Of a stretch of DNA of 36,912 nt, positions 1 through 8,884 are shown piece by piece (within the stretch, counting starts at the first letter, position 1; the number at the start of each line of letters is the position of its first letter). Made by a program: the position numbers and the translations under genes. Source of the DNA: Selaginella moellendorffii (Eukaryota > Streptophyta > Lycopodiopsida > Selaginellales > Selaginellaceae). The stretch is taken from positions 4,055,607-4,092,518 of the forward strand of contig NW_003314263.1 of NCBI RefSeq assembly GCF_000143415.4, in the 5' to 3' direction. Under the pieces are notes generated by a model. That model saw nothing but the letters and a program-made list of their open reading frames with translations. It ran no database searches and had not been told where the DNA came from.

Positions 1-1060
1 TTCAACAAGACCAAAATGACTCCCGGCCATATTGTGACATACGAGGACTTGTGCACGACTCTGAGAGCTCGTGCGCTATTGAAGGATTGGATCTTCGAGC
101 AAGTGGCCATGGAGAGGGTGAGCATCGACACCACGCAAGAGATGATGGAAGCGCTGGAGTTGTCAAATGAAGACATCGACGAGTACGTGAAGGGGGCCCC
201 CAAGTTCATCGATCTGCTGCGGGATGCCACGAAAAGTAAAGCTGAGAAGTTGGATCAGTATCCAAATTTCATTAAGATTGATGTCGACCGCCGGCTTCAG
301 AAACAGCTCGACCCCGCAGCAGAGGCCTATCGAGAACCTTACCGGGTATACTTGAATTCGGATGAGGATCAAAGGTGGAGGAGCATCGTTTCCCGCGGAG
401 ATGAGCAGGTCAAGAACATCTTTTGTGTGATGGACTTCACAAACGAGGAGATCACTCATGCAGACGAAGTCAGCTCCATCATTGACTTAATGGTGGGACT
501 TGCGGAGGTGGAATCTTCAGTCCACTATATGATCTACGACTCCGAATCCTATCACAAGTTCTGGAAGGCCTTGAACGAGGTGAAGGCTCGGTTGAAAGGC
601 AAGGAGATGCGGGAGATCCATGGGATAATGGCTAAGAAGAAGATACCGACGAATGTCCGCATCTTCACACTCGCCCTTGTTATTGGTCCTGCAGCAGAGT
701 GGGACTGGAGTGACTTCCCAGCTTCGTTCGACAAGGCCAATCGAATTGATCTGAGGGAGGTCAATTTACCCGTGCCTGAGGAACTGAAGACGGCTATGGA
801 GCTTTCGAATCCAAAGAAAGCTCCAGGTGCAGCATGGGAAATGCTCAGCTGGGTCTTCAACGCAATAGCGGGTGGGTCACCTGCTTCCGACTCCAAGGGC
901 AAATGCGTTGTCGAGTACAACTGCGGCGGACTATTCTTTCGAGCCGCACTACTCAAGGGTGTCCCGTGTGTTGCGGTGACAAACTCCATTGAAGAGGTGA
1001 CTTCAATGGAGCATATAATTACAGTTGCCAAAGAAAAACAGTATCTTCTCTGCGAACCTG
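1..1060 (+). other. First visible exon: conserved-looking domain of unknown function, weakly methyltransferase-like
   Basis: This exon encodes about 353 residues without low complexity. I do not recognise the family with confidence. The end of the exon (about 900-1010) reads as a beta strand, then YNCGGLFF, an Ala/Leu helix and VPCVAVTNS. This resembles the SAM-binding motif I layout of permuted N4/N6 adenine- or cytosine-type DNA methyltransferases. The stretch IFCVMDFTNEE (about 415-447) sits where the DPPY-type catalytic motif would be expected, but has no DPPY. If the resemblance is real, the domain is probably catalytically dead. It could equally be a lineage-specific domain with no methyltransferase relation. 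Confidence 0.35.
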
Positions 1061-3898
1061 GTGAGTACGCACTTTAAGTTTAAATGTTATCTCACAAGCT
1101 CTGTATGCAGGAGCGTGGCCACCCCCAGATGCTGAAACGGCGTTAACAGCTACTGTTGAAGATACCCATGTTGGGCCGAGCTCACAACCTGCACAAGGTA
1201 AGGTCACGTGAGGCCTCACGCCATTTTGATTATAGATCGTTGTGAATATTCAGACACGAGGACTGAAAAGCGCACTGGTGGCGCATCGAAGAAGGACAAA
1301 CAGAAAAGCAATAGGAAAAAAGGAGGTACAAATTATATTTGCAATGGCGTGTGGTCTCATGCCATTTCTTGCAGGAGAAACTTCTTCAAAGGCAAAACAG
1401 GCAAGCACCAGCCAAGCTCAAACTGACAGTGGTCATAAAAAGCGAAAGCACGTTGGACAGTCGTCGAGATCAGAGGCGTTTGATTCGAAAAGGAAGAAGG
1501 GCAACGAAAAGATGATAGGTAATGCCTCGCGGTTATGGCGTGTGTGCTCATGCCATTCATTGCAGATCAAGGGCTGAGTGAAAGCAGGCAGTCACCACCT
1601 CATGACTCAGATTCCTATGGCAGACTCCCCTTCCCCAATCTCAATGGAGAGGTACAATGGATGAGGGAAGCTTTTCAAGTCAGGGCCACGTTTTTCTCAT
1701 CTTGTCATCTTTGAAGGGTGCAAGAACGTGCAGAAACCATGTTAAGACAGTCGGGTGAGGATACGGTCCTAGGTCACGCACTAAAACAAGCTATGGATGT
1801 CTTGTATTTTGAGATGGAGACTCGGCCAGATGATTTTCCCAAGATGGTCCTGGAAGAACAAGCCATCCAGCCTGAGCAGCCTATGGAAGAAATGCAGGAG
1901 GGGGATGAGGAGCCAGAGAAAGATAATGAGCAAGAAGAGCAGAAGGACGAAGAGGAGGACAAAGAAGAGGAGGACAAAGAAGAGGAGGACAAAGAAGAGG
2001 AGGACGAAGAGGACTTGGATGGTCCTCACAATGGTGACGATCACAATAACGACGACGACGATGATGACGACGATGGCCAGCCTGAGGTGGCCAAAGAGCG
2101 GCGGAGGAAGGTCATACAAGACAAACCATCAGGTAAATAATAATACATCCATTCCTAACCTTTTACCATTTCTAACATTGTCCATGTAGGTCGCAGAGCA
2201 AATGGTAAGTAGAGATTATTCAGTTGAATTTACAAACTCTAGCCTTTAGTGTCGAGGAAGGATAGTGCCAAGCAAGGGTCGAAACGTATGTCCAATCCTT
2301 CAGAATCAGCAGTGCGCTCAAGTGATATCGGTCCTAGTTCCTCAATAGCAGTTGATGGTAAATACAGTATAGTCGATTCAATGTGCTAATGAGTTTGTTT
2401 TTAGTAGCACGGGAGGATACCATCTCAATCGAAGGGAGATATTTGGACATGCATATGGATCCGCCAGTGGACTCTACTTGGCTGCAAGAGTCATCAGAGC
2501 TGGTGGAGGCTACTATCCATATCAACGCCAAGCAAGCTGACCACGCTCCACTTGATGCTGCCCATACCACTGAGTCAATCTTGTCCACGTATCCAACTGA
2601 CAGTGACCAGGCGCCATTGGACCCACATGAGGCCGCCCCAGCCACCGAGCCGGTCGTATCCTCATTTCCAACGGACTCAACGTGTGCCCAATCGTCTGAC
2701 TACGCGCCGTTGGAACCTCCCTACACCGCCCCTGCTGCCTGTTCGGTCATGTCCACTTTGCCAACGGAGGCACCAGCTGAAATGGCGTGTGATCACACGC
2801 CATCGGAACCACCCCATGCCACTGTTGAGCCAGTTGTACCAGAGTCTACAGCTGAAATGGCATGTGCCCACACGCCATCGGATGCGATTGACCCCACATT
2901 GCAGAGGAGAGTATTTCCGCCCTTCACGTTTCCTCGACCAAAACCCTCTCAACGACCATCGGGAGCAACATTCGCTAATATTGTAGATGGTAAAATTGAC
3001 TTGTACCATTTTTTATGCTGACGCATTTCATTTCAGACTCACGGCGAAGGTACTGTATCGTTTTTGATCTGAACGGTGTCCTTTTCTCCCATGAGCGTGG
3101 CTCGTCCTCGAATGTCATTGCACCCTCCAAAGCCTGCGGTCGCAAGTTGGTCAAAAGAGACAGATTCACATTAATCACACGGGAGAACTGCGGGATCTAA
3201 TAATGACCATGCGACACTTAAAACAGAGGGCCGGGTTCAATTTGCAATTGGGAGTTTGGACATCCATGATGCGCCACAATGCATTAACGTTGCTACAGAT
3301 GATGCACGATCAGACGCGAGTAATATTACCATTTGACTTTCTCCTAACGCAGGAGGATTGCTTGACTATGGTCCATGTGAGGGGTAGCAAGCCCATCTTC
3401 GTCAAGCCAGAGGCTGTAGTGATGAACCGGACTGCTAGCTCAAGTGAAATCCTCATCATCGATGACTCGCCGATTAAAACTGCAGCGAACACGCACACAT
3501 ATGCAGTGCACCCCATCTCTTGCAGTATGGAAACTAGGGAGAAGAAACCGTATGTTCTGGGGGACCTTGCAAAACGGCTTGGAGCGATGGTGATAGAGAA
3601 CCGGCCAGTCCAGGAGGTGGCTGCAGAAATCAACCAAATGGCAGATGGAACGGTATATCAGAAGCCATTTGATCGGACAGACACCAGTCATCATTTATGG
3701 CATGTATATTGTCTAGCCAAGCACTATCCGCATCTCCATAATCTGCTCAACCGGATGGGTTCTTCGACCACTAAACATGAGCGTGGACGTATTAGAGAAG
3801 AGATGGCATTACTATTGGGTTTAAATCCTGATAGTGTGGAGAGTGATGAAATTCCAAGATTATTGTATAGGCGTTGGAGGCAAAAAATAACAGTCTGA
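1..3898 (+). CDS. Multi-exon gene: unknown N-terminal domain, acidic linker, C-terminal FCP1/NIF-like HAD domain (5' partial)
   Basis: The reading frame is open from base 1 (first ATG at 16), so the 5' end probably lies outside the window. Exons I can join in frame: 1-1060, 1111-1197, 1236-1325, 1375-1518, 1566 to about 1651 or 1678, about 1751-2132, 2190-2204, 2250-2357, 2405-2989, 3037-3113, 3164-3898. All introns have GT/AG ends and most are 38-57 nt. Most junctions are phase 1, often within a Gly codon. The join between exons 5 and 6 is ambiguous: the frame carries a stop at 1712-1714 that must be spliced out. The last intron (3114-3163) has a weak donor and is GC-rich; if it is not an intron, there is a frameshift there. 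The product would be about 950 residues. FCP1-like domains usually dephosphorylate Ser/Thr in proteins such as the RNA polymerase II tail; activity here is uncertain. Exon chaining is my inference from phase and ORFs, not from transcripts. Confidence 0.65.
1344..1365. repeat. 22-bp imperfect palindrome in intron 3
   Basis: ATGGCGTG, six bases, then CATGCCAT. It lies just upstream of the intron's TTCTTGCAG acceptor. It is one of five 22-bp palindromes of this consensus within 2.6 kb. Confidence 0.75.
1535..1556. repeat. 22-bp imperfect palindrome in intron 4
   Basis: ATGGCGTG, six bases, then CATGCCAT, placed just before the ATTGCAG acceptor exactly as in the preceding intron. The right halves of the two introns are similar, but the left ends differ. 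Confidence 0.75.
2782..2803. repeat. 22-bp perfect palindrome in coding exon
   Basis: A perfect inverted repeat with arms ATGGCGTGTGA and TCACACGCCAT and no spacer. In the gene frame it encodes EMACDHTPS within the Pro/Thr-rich repeats. Confidence 0.8.
2857..2878. repeat. 22-bp palindrome, second copy in the same exon
   Basis: Arms ATGGCATGTG and CACACGCCAT around a 2-nt centre, with one wobble mismatch. It encodes EMACAHTPS, so the palindrome was duplicated together with a protein repeat or was inserted in the same phase. Confidence 0.75.
3037..3898 (+). other. FCP1/NIF-like HAD phosphatase-type domain exons
   Basis: The domain opens with YCIVFDLNGVLFSH, matching HAD motif I but with Asn in place of the second Asp (DLNGVL rather than DxDGTL). 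As I recall, plant FCP1-like proteins with DLNG exist, so this may be typical of a subgroup; it should lower or change phosphatase activity. Next come LGVWTSMMRHNA (3248-3280), typical of the FCP1 fold (usually GIWTS), and ILIIDDSPIK (about 3450-3480), matching HAD motif III with the paired Asp. The last 120 residues (His-rich DTSHHLWHVYCLAKHYPHL and a basic end) are outside the domain. Frame changes between the DLNG exon and the rest; a 50-nt intron at 3114-3163 would fix it in phase. The stop is TGA at 3896-3898. Confidence 0.7.
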
Positions 3899-4299
3899 GA
3901 TGGCATGTATTTATTTAAAAATGTAACTTATTATGGCATGGTGTTCCATGCCATTGTATTAATATTAAAAGACAATTCTTTGAGAGGATTTGCATTATAC
4001 TAGAAGTGTTACAGCATGTTATTGGAAGTCTACGAAGTTGTTTTATTAATAATGGGAAAGTAAAGATTGAATGGGGACTTGGGCTCCACCTAGACTCGGA
4101 GCAACTGAGCCAATATTAAAAGGATGGAAAGAAATTGGATGACGATGACAAGGAGAAGAGAGAGGTGAAGCAGTGGCAGGGGGAGGAGAAGTGATTGAGT
4201 AGATATTTCCTTGTTTAAAATAAAATGGCATGTGCTTCAATGCAGTTGAATTTTGTTATATTTATATACTATATAAAGGTTTGGAAACCTTATTTTACA
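3899..4299. other. 3' flank of the gene, no further gene seen
   Basis: AT-rich sequence presumably holding the 3' UTR and terminator. Apart from the palindrome at 3933 and a half copy at 4225, I see no coding signal; short open frames here lack recognisable motifs. No canonical AATAAA is obvious right after the stop. Confidence 0.5.
3933..3954. repeat. 22-bp palindrome in the 3' flank
   Basis: Perfect 9-nt arms ATGGCATGG and CCATGCCAT around 4 nt, 35 bases after the stop codon. A degenerate further copy starts at 4225. Confidence 0.75.
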
Positions 4300-5110
4300 A
4301 GTGGGATAATGACAATTCCCACTTTAACGAAATAGAGCTTTTTGGCCCTTCACCAAAAAGCCAATGTGGATCTTCCTCTCACAATCTTGCAGTGTTGTGC
4401 CTAGGCCGGATTACCAACAAACTTTGCTTGAACATGAGTCTCTAAGGTTGGTTACTTGGTTGATCAATGGCATAATAGGTTGGAGCTTGAGAGTCATTAC
4501 TTTAGCATAGACCTTGTAGGATGTGTTGAGCATAATGATCGCTCTTCAATTCCTCAACTCTTGCAAGTCTCCTTTCAGTTCCTCAACTCTTGCAATCTAG
4601 CCCTCAAGAATTTTGTGAGGCATGGTCCCATCACACTGAGCATCCCACCACACTTGCAACAGCAATGGGCCTATAGTTTCCTAGTGCTCCTCAAAAAAAG
4701 CAGGTAAGAGGCCATCAATGTCTAGCTGCTTGTCATTACTAAACTTCCCAAGTGCTTCCTGAAGCTCCTCCAATGTGAAGTCCATCCTTAGTAGGTCATG
4801 CCACTCGAGAGGGACACACCAGAGGAGGGATGCTAGCACTTCCTCTACTGCCCTTTCCCTTCCTAGAGTCCACTGCTGGGCCATGTATAGTGCTTGGTAG
4901 AACTTCTAGGCGAGCTGTTACATCCCTTGTTGATCCACAATGACCCTCCCATCTATGTGTTGCAGTCCTAGGATGGGAGGAGAGTCAATCACCAACCTGA
5001 TTCCCTTATAGAAGGGCTTGCTGAGAAGGTGTTTGTTTAGGGCCCATCCATCTTCCATGGCTTGGATGCCCTTGCTCCATGCAGCATACTCCAGGTGAAG
5101 CTAAGCCATG
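4300..5110 (-). pseudogene. Decayed LINE (L1-type) reverse transcriptase fragment
   Basis: Read on the minus strand, translation gives a run of motifs in LINE order. A linker with FYQALY is followed by FTLEELQEALGKFSNDKQLDIDGLLPAFF (about 4690-4790), the spot where LINE RTs have ...KSPGPDGL..EF. Then come GTMPHKILEG and KGDLQELRN, and MLNTSYKVYAKVMTLKLQPIMP (about 4470-4535), which matches the conserved LINE stretch before the catalytic core. Several in-frame stops interrupt it. Only the N-terminal RT part is present; the YADD region and endonuclease are absent or unrecognisable. It is dead, and its insertion ends are not visible. The region 4300-4440 is included on weak similarity only. Confidence 0.7.
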
Positions 5111-5689
5111 TTTTAAGGCTTCCACCATCCTGCTATATGCAAGTTTAGGCTTACACCCGGTCCAGTCTCAACTGGGAGGTCATTGTCTTACCACCTCATG
5201 AAAGGGTGAGTATGAGGTGCGAACCCTGCTGCATGTTAGATTGCAGGAAAAAATTTAGCCACACAAGTGGGAGCATTGGAGTCAGCCCATGGATGTATTG
5301 GGGATCATGGACCTCCAACAAGTTTAGGGTTTAGGGTTTAGGATTTGAATTTCACACATTTAGGGTCAAAGACACCCCGCGGTGCTGTGATCCAGCGAGA
5401 TCCATCTTTCTAGATTCTCTTTGGACGACCATGCACGATGTCTCACTTTGAAGATGATCAAGAAGGGAGGATTTTTGGATCTAGTGGCAAGGACTACTGC
5501 CACAATTGGGACTAGTAGCCAACAGAATCAATTCGACGGTACACGCATGGGGGCTCCATACATCTCTCCTCCAACGCCTGCTTTGGAGTTTGCTCCCTTA
5601 GGAGGAGGTTCATGCCCTTTCCTAGTTCCTATGGTAGGGGCTAGGACTCATTCAAAGATGAGTTAGCACACTTGTATTGTGTGGGAGGC
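5111..5689. other. Unassigned spacer with a short TTTAGGG array
   Basis: No gene recognised. 5323-5343 holds three tandem plant telomere-type units (TTTAGGG, TTTAGGG, TTTAGGA), a short interstitial array or telo-box. The part after about 5345 could be the remnant 5' leader of the chromovirus that resumes at 6415, but no LTR or primer-binding site is visible to prove it. An 81-codon frame at 5421-5666 has no known motif. Confidence 0.4.
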
Positions 5690-6032
5690 AATCTTGGGTC
5701 CTTCTCGGACTCCATCTCGGTCCATCTCGGACTCCATCTTGGGTCCATCTCAGACTCCATCTCAAACTCCATCTCAGGTCTATCTCGGACTCCATCTCGG
5801 ACTCTACCATGTGTCATATGTTGGTCCTTTTGTGTCCCTTTTCTAGAGACTCACTTATTGCTTGCTTCATGCTTGTCCTTTGAGCACTTCATTGGGAGTT
5901 CCACTCCCGTTCTCGACCTTTCAAATCGGAGCGTTTAGTCTAAATGTGTTATGCTCGTTTGGTTTTCGATTTAGCCACTACCACATGGCACCCTTCCAGC
6001 TCCACTTTGGGGCCTAGGGATTTTGTGTCTCA
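5690..6032 (-). repeat. LTR fragment of element A family, 5' part, reversed
   Basis: Homologous to the LTR start of the A family in reverse: GGACTCCATCTC tandem units, then the stretch with GTTGGTCC, TTTCGACC-like sequence, and CTTTGGGGCCTAGGGATTTTG, ending at TGTCTCA at the LTR tip. The terminal bases are lost. Confidence 0.75.
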
Positions 6033-6413
6033 TAGGCGGTTCCTCATGTCTGCAGGCATCTTAAGGATGCTAAGGAATGGATCTTGGATGGTCACTTCTG
6101 GACAGATGGCCTAGTCGTTGAGAGACGGGACTGGGATGCAGGTGGTGTTGGACCACATGTGTAACCAAGGTGAAGGGGCATGGCCTTAGCGTAATGGGCT
6201 AGTATGTTGGTGGTACCTTGGGGTGTTGGTCTTGGGACCGGACACGTGGAGCACTTGGACCAAGTGCAAAAGATGAGTGGCATGGATGCCATTCTCGGGG
6301 CTAGCAAGTCCCAAGTCCTGAATTGGACTTAAGGAGGTTGTGAATGAGACTCCTCCAAGTGGTCAGAGGTGTGGTTAAGTGACTAAGTAGAATGGAAAAA
6401 TTAGTCGCTTACA
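6033..6413 (+). repeat. LTR fragment of element A family, 3' part, forward
   Basis: Homologous to the last third of A-family LTRs: GGATGCTAAGGA, GGACACGTGGAGCACTTGG, GGCATGGATGCCATTCTCGG, GAGACTCCTCCAAGTGGTC, ending TTAGTCGCTTACA. It abuts the reversed 5' fragment directly, so the two make a chimera rather than a solo LTR. No matching target duplication is seen around the pair. Confidence 0.75.
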
Positions 6414-6414
6414 A

Positions 6415-6615
6415 TCCGGTGGCCAGCGAGCAAGTACATGGGGGAGTCAAGAAAAAAGAGAAAAACCCACTGATAAAAAGGTCAAGTCTGTTAGCAGCGT
6501 GGGAAACAACATATGCTACAACTGCGGTGAAGCAGGACACTTTTCAAGGGAATGTCCCTACCCAAAGAAGGCTAGAGCTAATATAGCCATTAAGTCGGGT
6601 GACATTCAAACTTAG
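6415..6615 (+). pseudogene. Element C gag remnant with CCHC zinc knuckle
   Basis: In frame 1 the sequence is open and contains a CX2CX4HX4C knuckle, CYNCGEAGHFSREC, with Cys at 6514, 6523 and 6553 and His at 6538. It is followed by a Lys-rich tail and a stop at 6613. In Ty3/gypsy retrotransposons this knuckle is the nucleic-acid-binding end of Gag and packages the RNA. The body of Gag is missing: the left side is cut by the LTR chimera. The same frame leads into the protease. Confidence 0.8.
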
Positions 6616-6689
6616 GTATGTGATCCAGTCCCTAGCTCAAAGTTACTCATTAGACGAACAACTTTGGTAAAGAGTTGTTCACGATATTT

Positions 6690-7215
6690 ACTAGCCCTCT
6701 AAGAGAAGTTCGGAGGTAGCTTTGTTAAAATCCTTATTGATACGGGTGCTTCGGATAATTTTGTGGCTGTAGACATAGTTCGGCAAGCTGGATTAATGGT
6801 GCAGTGGCTAGGTGAACCAAAGACGATAGAGTTTGTTCAAGGTAGCCAAAGCACCGATGAGATACTTTGACAAGCGAAAGTCGAAGTAGGGACATGGAAA
6901 GTAGACATGGATTTCACCGTGTTGGACATGGTGGGATTTGACATAATCTTTGGGATGGATTGATTCAATCGGTTCATAATAGCTCTGCATGGACAAGGTA
7001 GGAACCTTGTAGTACTGGCGAATGCCCAAGGAGAACGATCCAAGGTAGAGGCCCAGAATCTAAAGGTAGGGCAATATAAGGCTAAAGACTCCTGCTTAAA
7101 CTTGGTGTCTACAAGAGGACAACTCACTAAAGGAACCAAGGCAGCATTTTTATGCATACTCTCGGTGAAGAGTGACAAAAAGACAGGAACGGAAGAAGTA
7201 CATTTAGTGATCTAG
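6690..7215 (+). pseudogene. Element C aspartic protease remnant
   Basis: The frame reads LIDTGASDNFV with the catalytic D-T-G at 6739-6747, then FDIIFGMD about 70 residues on, as in Ty3/gypsy retropepsins, which act as dimers to process Gag-Pol. In-frame stops at about 6869 and at 6961-6963 break it. At the second, the Trp codon of the usual GMDWL has become TGA. The 80 residues after it link to the reverse transcriptase. Confidence 0.75.
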
Positions 7216-7218
7216 CAG

Positions 7219-7981
7219 GTGTTGGACCAATTCCAGGATACCATGCCAAAGGAGCTACCAGCAGGGTTGCCCCCCGCACAACCGATAGAACACAAGATTG
7301 AGCTAGTCGAGGGTGCTAAGGCAATGGTTTGTCCCCCCTATCGTTTGAATGAAAAGGAACTTAAAGAGCTCAAGCGCCAACTAAAAGAGTTGGTGAACAA
7401 AGGGTATGTTAAGTTGAGCAGGTCACCGTATGGGGCGCTGGTGTTATTTGTGAAAAAGAAAGATGGATTTATGTGCATATGCATAGACTACCGGCTGCTC
7501 AACAAGTATACAAAGAAGAACAAATACCCTTTGCCAAGGATTGAGGACTTGTTCGATAAGTTGGGAAAAGAAAAATACTTCTTGAGGATTGACTTAAGGT
7601 CAGGATACTACCAGATCAGGGTAGCTAAAGAAGATGTCGAGAAGACAACCTGTTGAACAAGGCATGGGAGCTTTTGAGTTCCTGGTGATGCCCTTTAAGC
7701 TGTGCAATGCACCGGCAACGTTTTCAGCTCTGATAAACCACATCTTTGTACTCTATCTAGATCACTTCATAGTTGTTTATATTGATGAGATCCTGATCTA
7801 TAGCGAGACGCTAGAGGAGCATGTTGAACACTTGACAAAGGTGTTTGAGAAACTAAGGGAATATAAATTGTATGCTAAAGAGAGCAAATGCAACTTTGCT
7901 CAACAAGAGGTAAAGTTTCTTGGGCATGTGGTGGGCCAAAATGGGCTCAAGGTGTACCCTAAGAAGGTCCAAGCGATCTAG
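7219..7981 (+). pseudogene. Element C reverse transcriptase, frameshifted
   Basis: A complete Ty3/gypsy RT outline is present: [19 protein letters not shown], the [14 protein letters not shown] segment, [39 protein letters not shown], then after a frame change FEFLVMPFKLCNAPATF, VVYIDEILIYS and KCNFAQQEVKFLGHVV. One extra base near 7668 shifts the frame. The catalytic YIDD is YIDE (last codon GAG at 7787-7789), which should abolish polymerisation. A stop follows at 7979-7981. The style ([15 protein letters not shown]) fits plant chromoviruses. Confidence 0.9.
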
Positions 7982-8004
7982 GAATAGGAGCGACCAATGT
8001 ACAG

Positions 8005-8673
8005 TTGAAGGCATTTTGGGGGCTATGCAACTACTACCGAAAGTTTATCAAATACTATTCAAGAGTAACCCTACCCTTAATGGACCAAACAGGTAAAGGG
8101 AAGATGGTATGGATAGTAGAATCCAAGGCGACATTTGTCCACCTCAAAGGGAAGTTGAGGAAAACACTTGTATTAGCATTATTAGACTTTGGTAAGGACT
8201 TTGAGGTAGAAACAGATGCTTTGGACTTTGTGTTGGGCGCAATTTTGAAACAAGACAACCATCCAGTGGTGTTCTTCTTGAAGAAGTTGGACAAGGCTCA
8301 GTGAAAGTGGCTTGCCCACAAGAAGGAATTATTTGCGGTGGTCAAGGTGCTCAAGGAGTGGCAACACTACCTTGGGAGGCACTTTAAAGTTTACATGGAC
8401 AATGTGGCAATGAAACACTTCTTGTCACAACCCGACCTAAGAGGGAAATAAGGTCGGTGGGCCAATGCTTTGGCTAAGTTTGATTGCGAGATTCTGTATA
8501 AACCTAGGAAGAGCAACATTGTGGCAAATGCTCTAAATCAAAAAGCAAGCTTGAAGTTGGCAATATTTAACACAACAGCAACCATTTGGGATGATGTGCG
8601 GGTAGTGTATAAGAATGATGGTCTAGCACAAGAAGTGTTGCTGAGGAACCAAGAGGCGCGAGAAGCTCACTAG
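8005..8673 (+). pseudogene. Element C RNase H domain remnant
   Basis: The connection region (AFWGLCNYYRKFIK) leads into RNase H: FEVETDALDFVLGAIL (first catalytic Asp), HKKELFAVVKVLKEWQHYL (Glu), FKVYMDN (Asp) and ILYKPRKSNIVANALNQ, where the final Asp of the usual ADALSR is Asn. Stops lie at 8302-8304, about 8449 and 8671. RNase H would remove template RNA during reverse transcription; this copy is inactive. Confidence 0.85.
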
Positions 8674-8884
8674 AGAGGTGAATTGCCAACAGAAGAGAAA
8701 ATAGGTTATGCAAAATGCAATGGACTTATCTATTATAAACAAATGAGGGTGTATGTTCCATAAGGGGAACTAAAAAAGATAGCCTTAGAAGCAGGTTCGC
8801 AAGGCCTTACGAGATTGAGGCACGAATCGGTAAAGTGGCTTATTGTCTCCAACTTCCTCGAGAGATGGGGAAGATGCACCTAGT
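8674..8884 (+). pseudogene. Element C integrase with internal deletion; GPY/F motif end
   Basis: The pre-integrase lead (IYYKQMRVYVP) is directly followed, near 8790-8800, by the C-terminal GPY/F-type module (RPYEIEARIGKVAYCLQLP). The HHCC zinc-binding domain and the whole DDE core, normally about 250 residues, are gone. The open frame then runs to CACCTAGT at 8884, where element A is inserted, and resumes at 18151. Confidence 0.8.

Larger units (their letters stand above)
1111..2989 (+). other. Linker exons: basic, acidic and Pro/Thr-rich repeat segments
   Basis: The linker is low in complexity and probably disordered. Exons 1236-1325 and 1375-1518 encode Lys/Arg-rich stretches such as KKDKQKSNRKK and HKKRKH, possible nuclear localisation signals. 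The exon around 1751-2132 holds a long Glu/Asp tract (about 1900-2080) built on a 12-nt repeat encoding EEDK, followed by an eight-Asp run. Exon 2190-2204 is only 15 nt. Exon 2405-2989 encodes imperfect repeats of about 26 residues with APLEPP/APLDPH, PVVSS and PT motifs. Exons 1111-1197, 1236-1325, 1375-1518, 2190-2204, 2250-2357 and 2405-2989 all have lengths divisible by three, so each could be skipped without a frameshift. Confidence 0.6.

Noticed and set aside
5323-5343. Telomere or chromosome end
   Set aside because: Fewer than three exact TTTAGGG units, with ordinary repeats on both sides.
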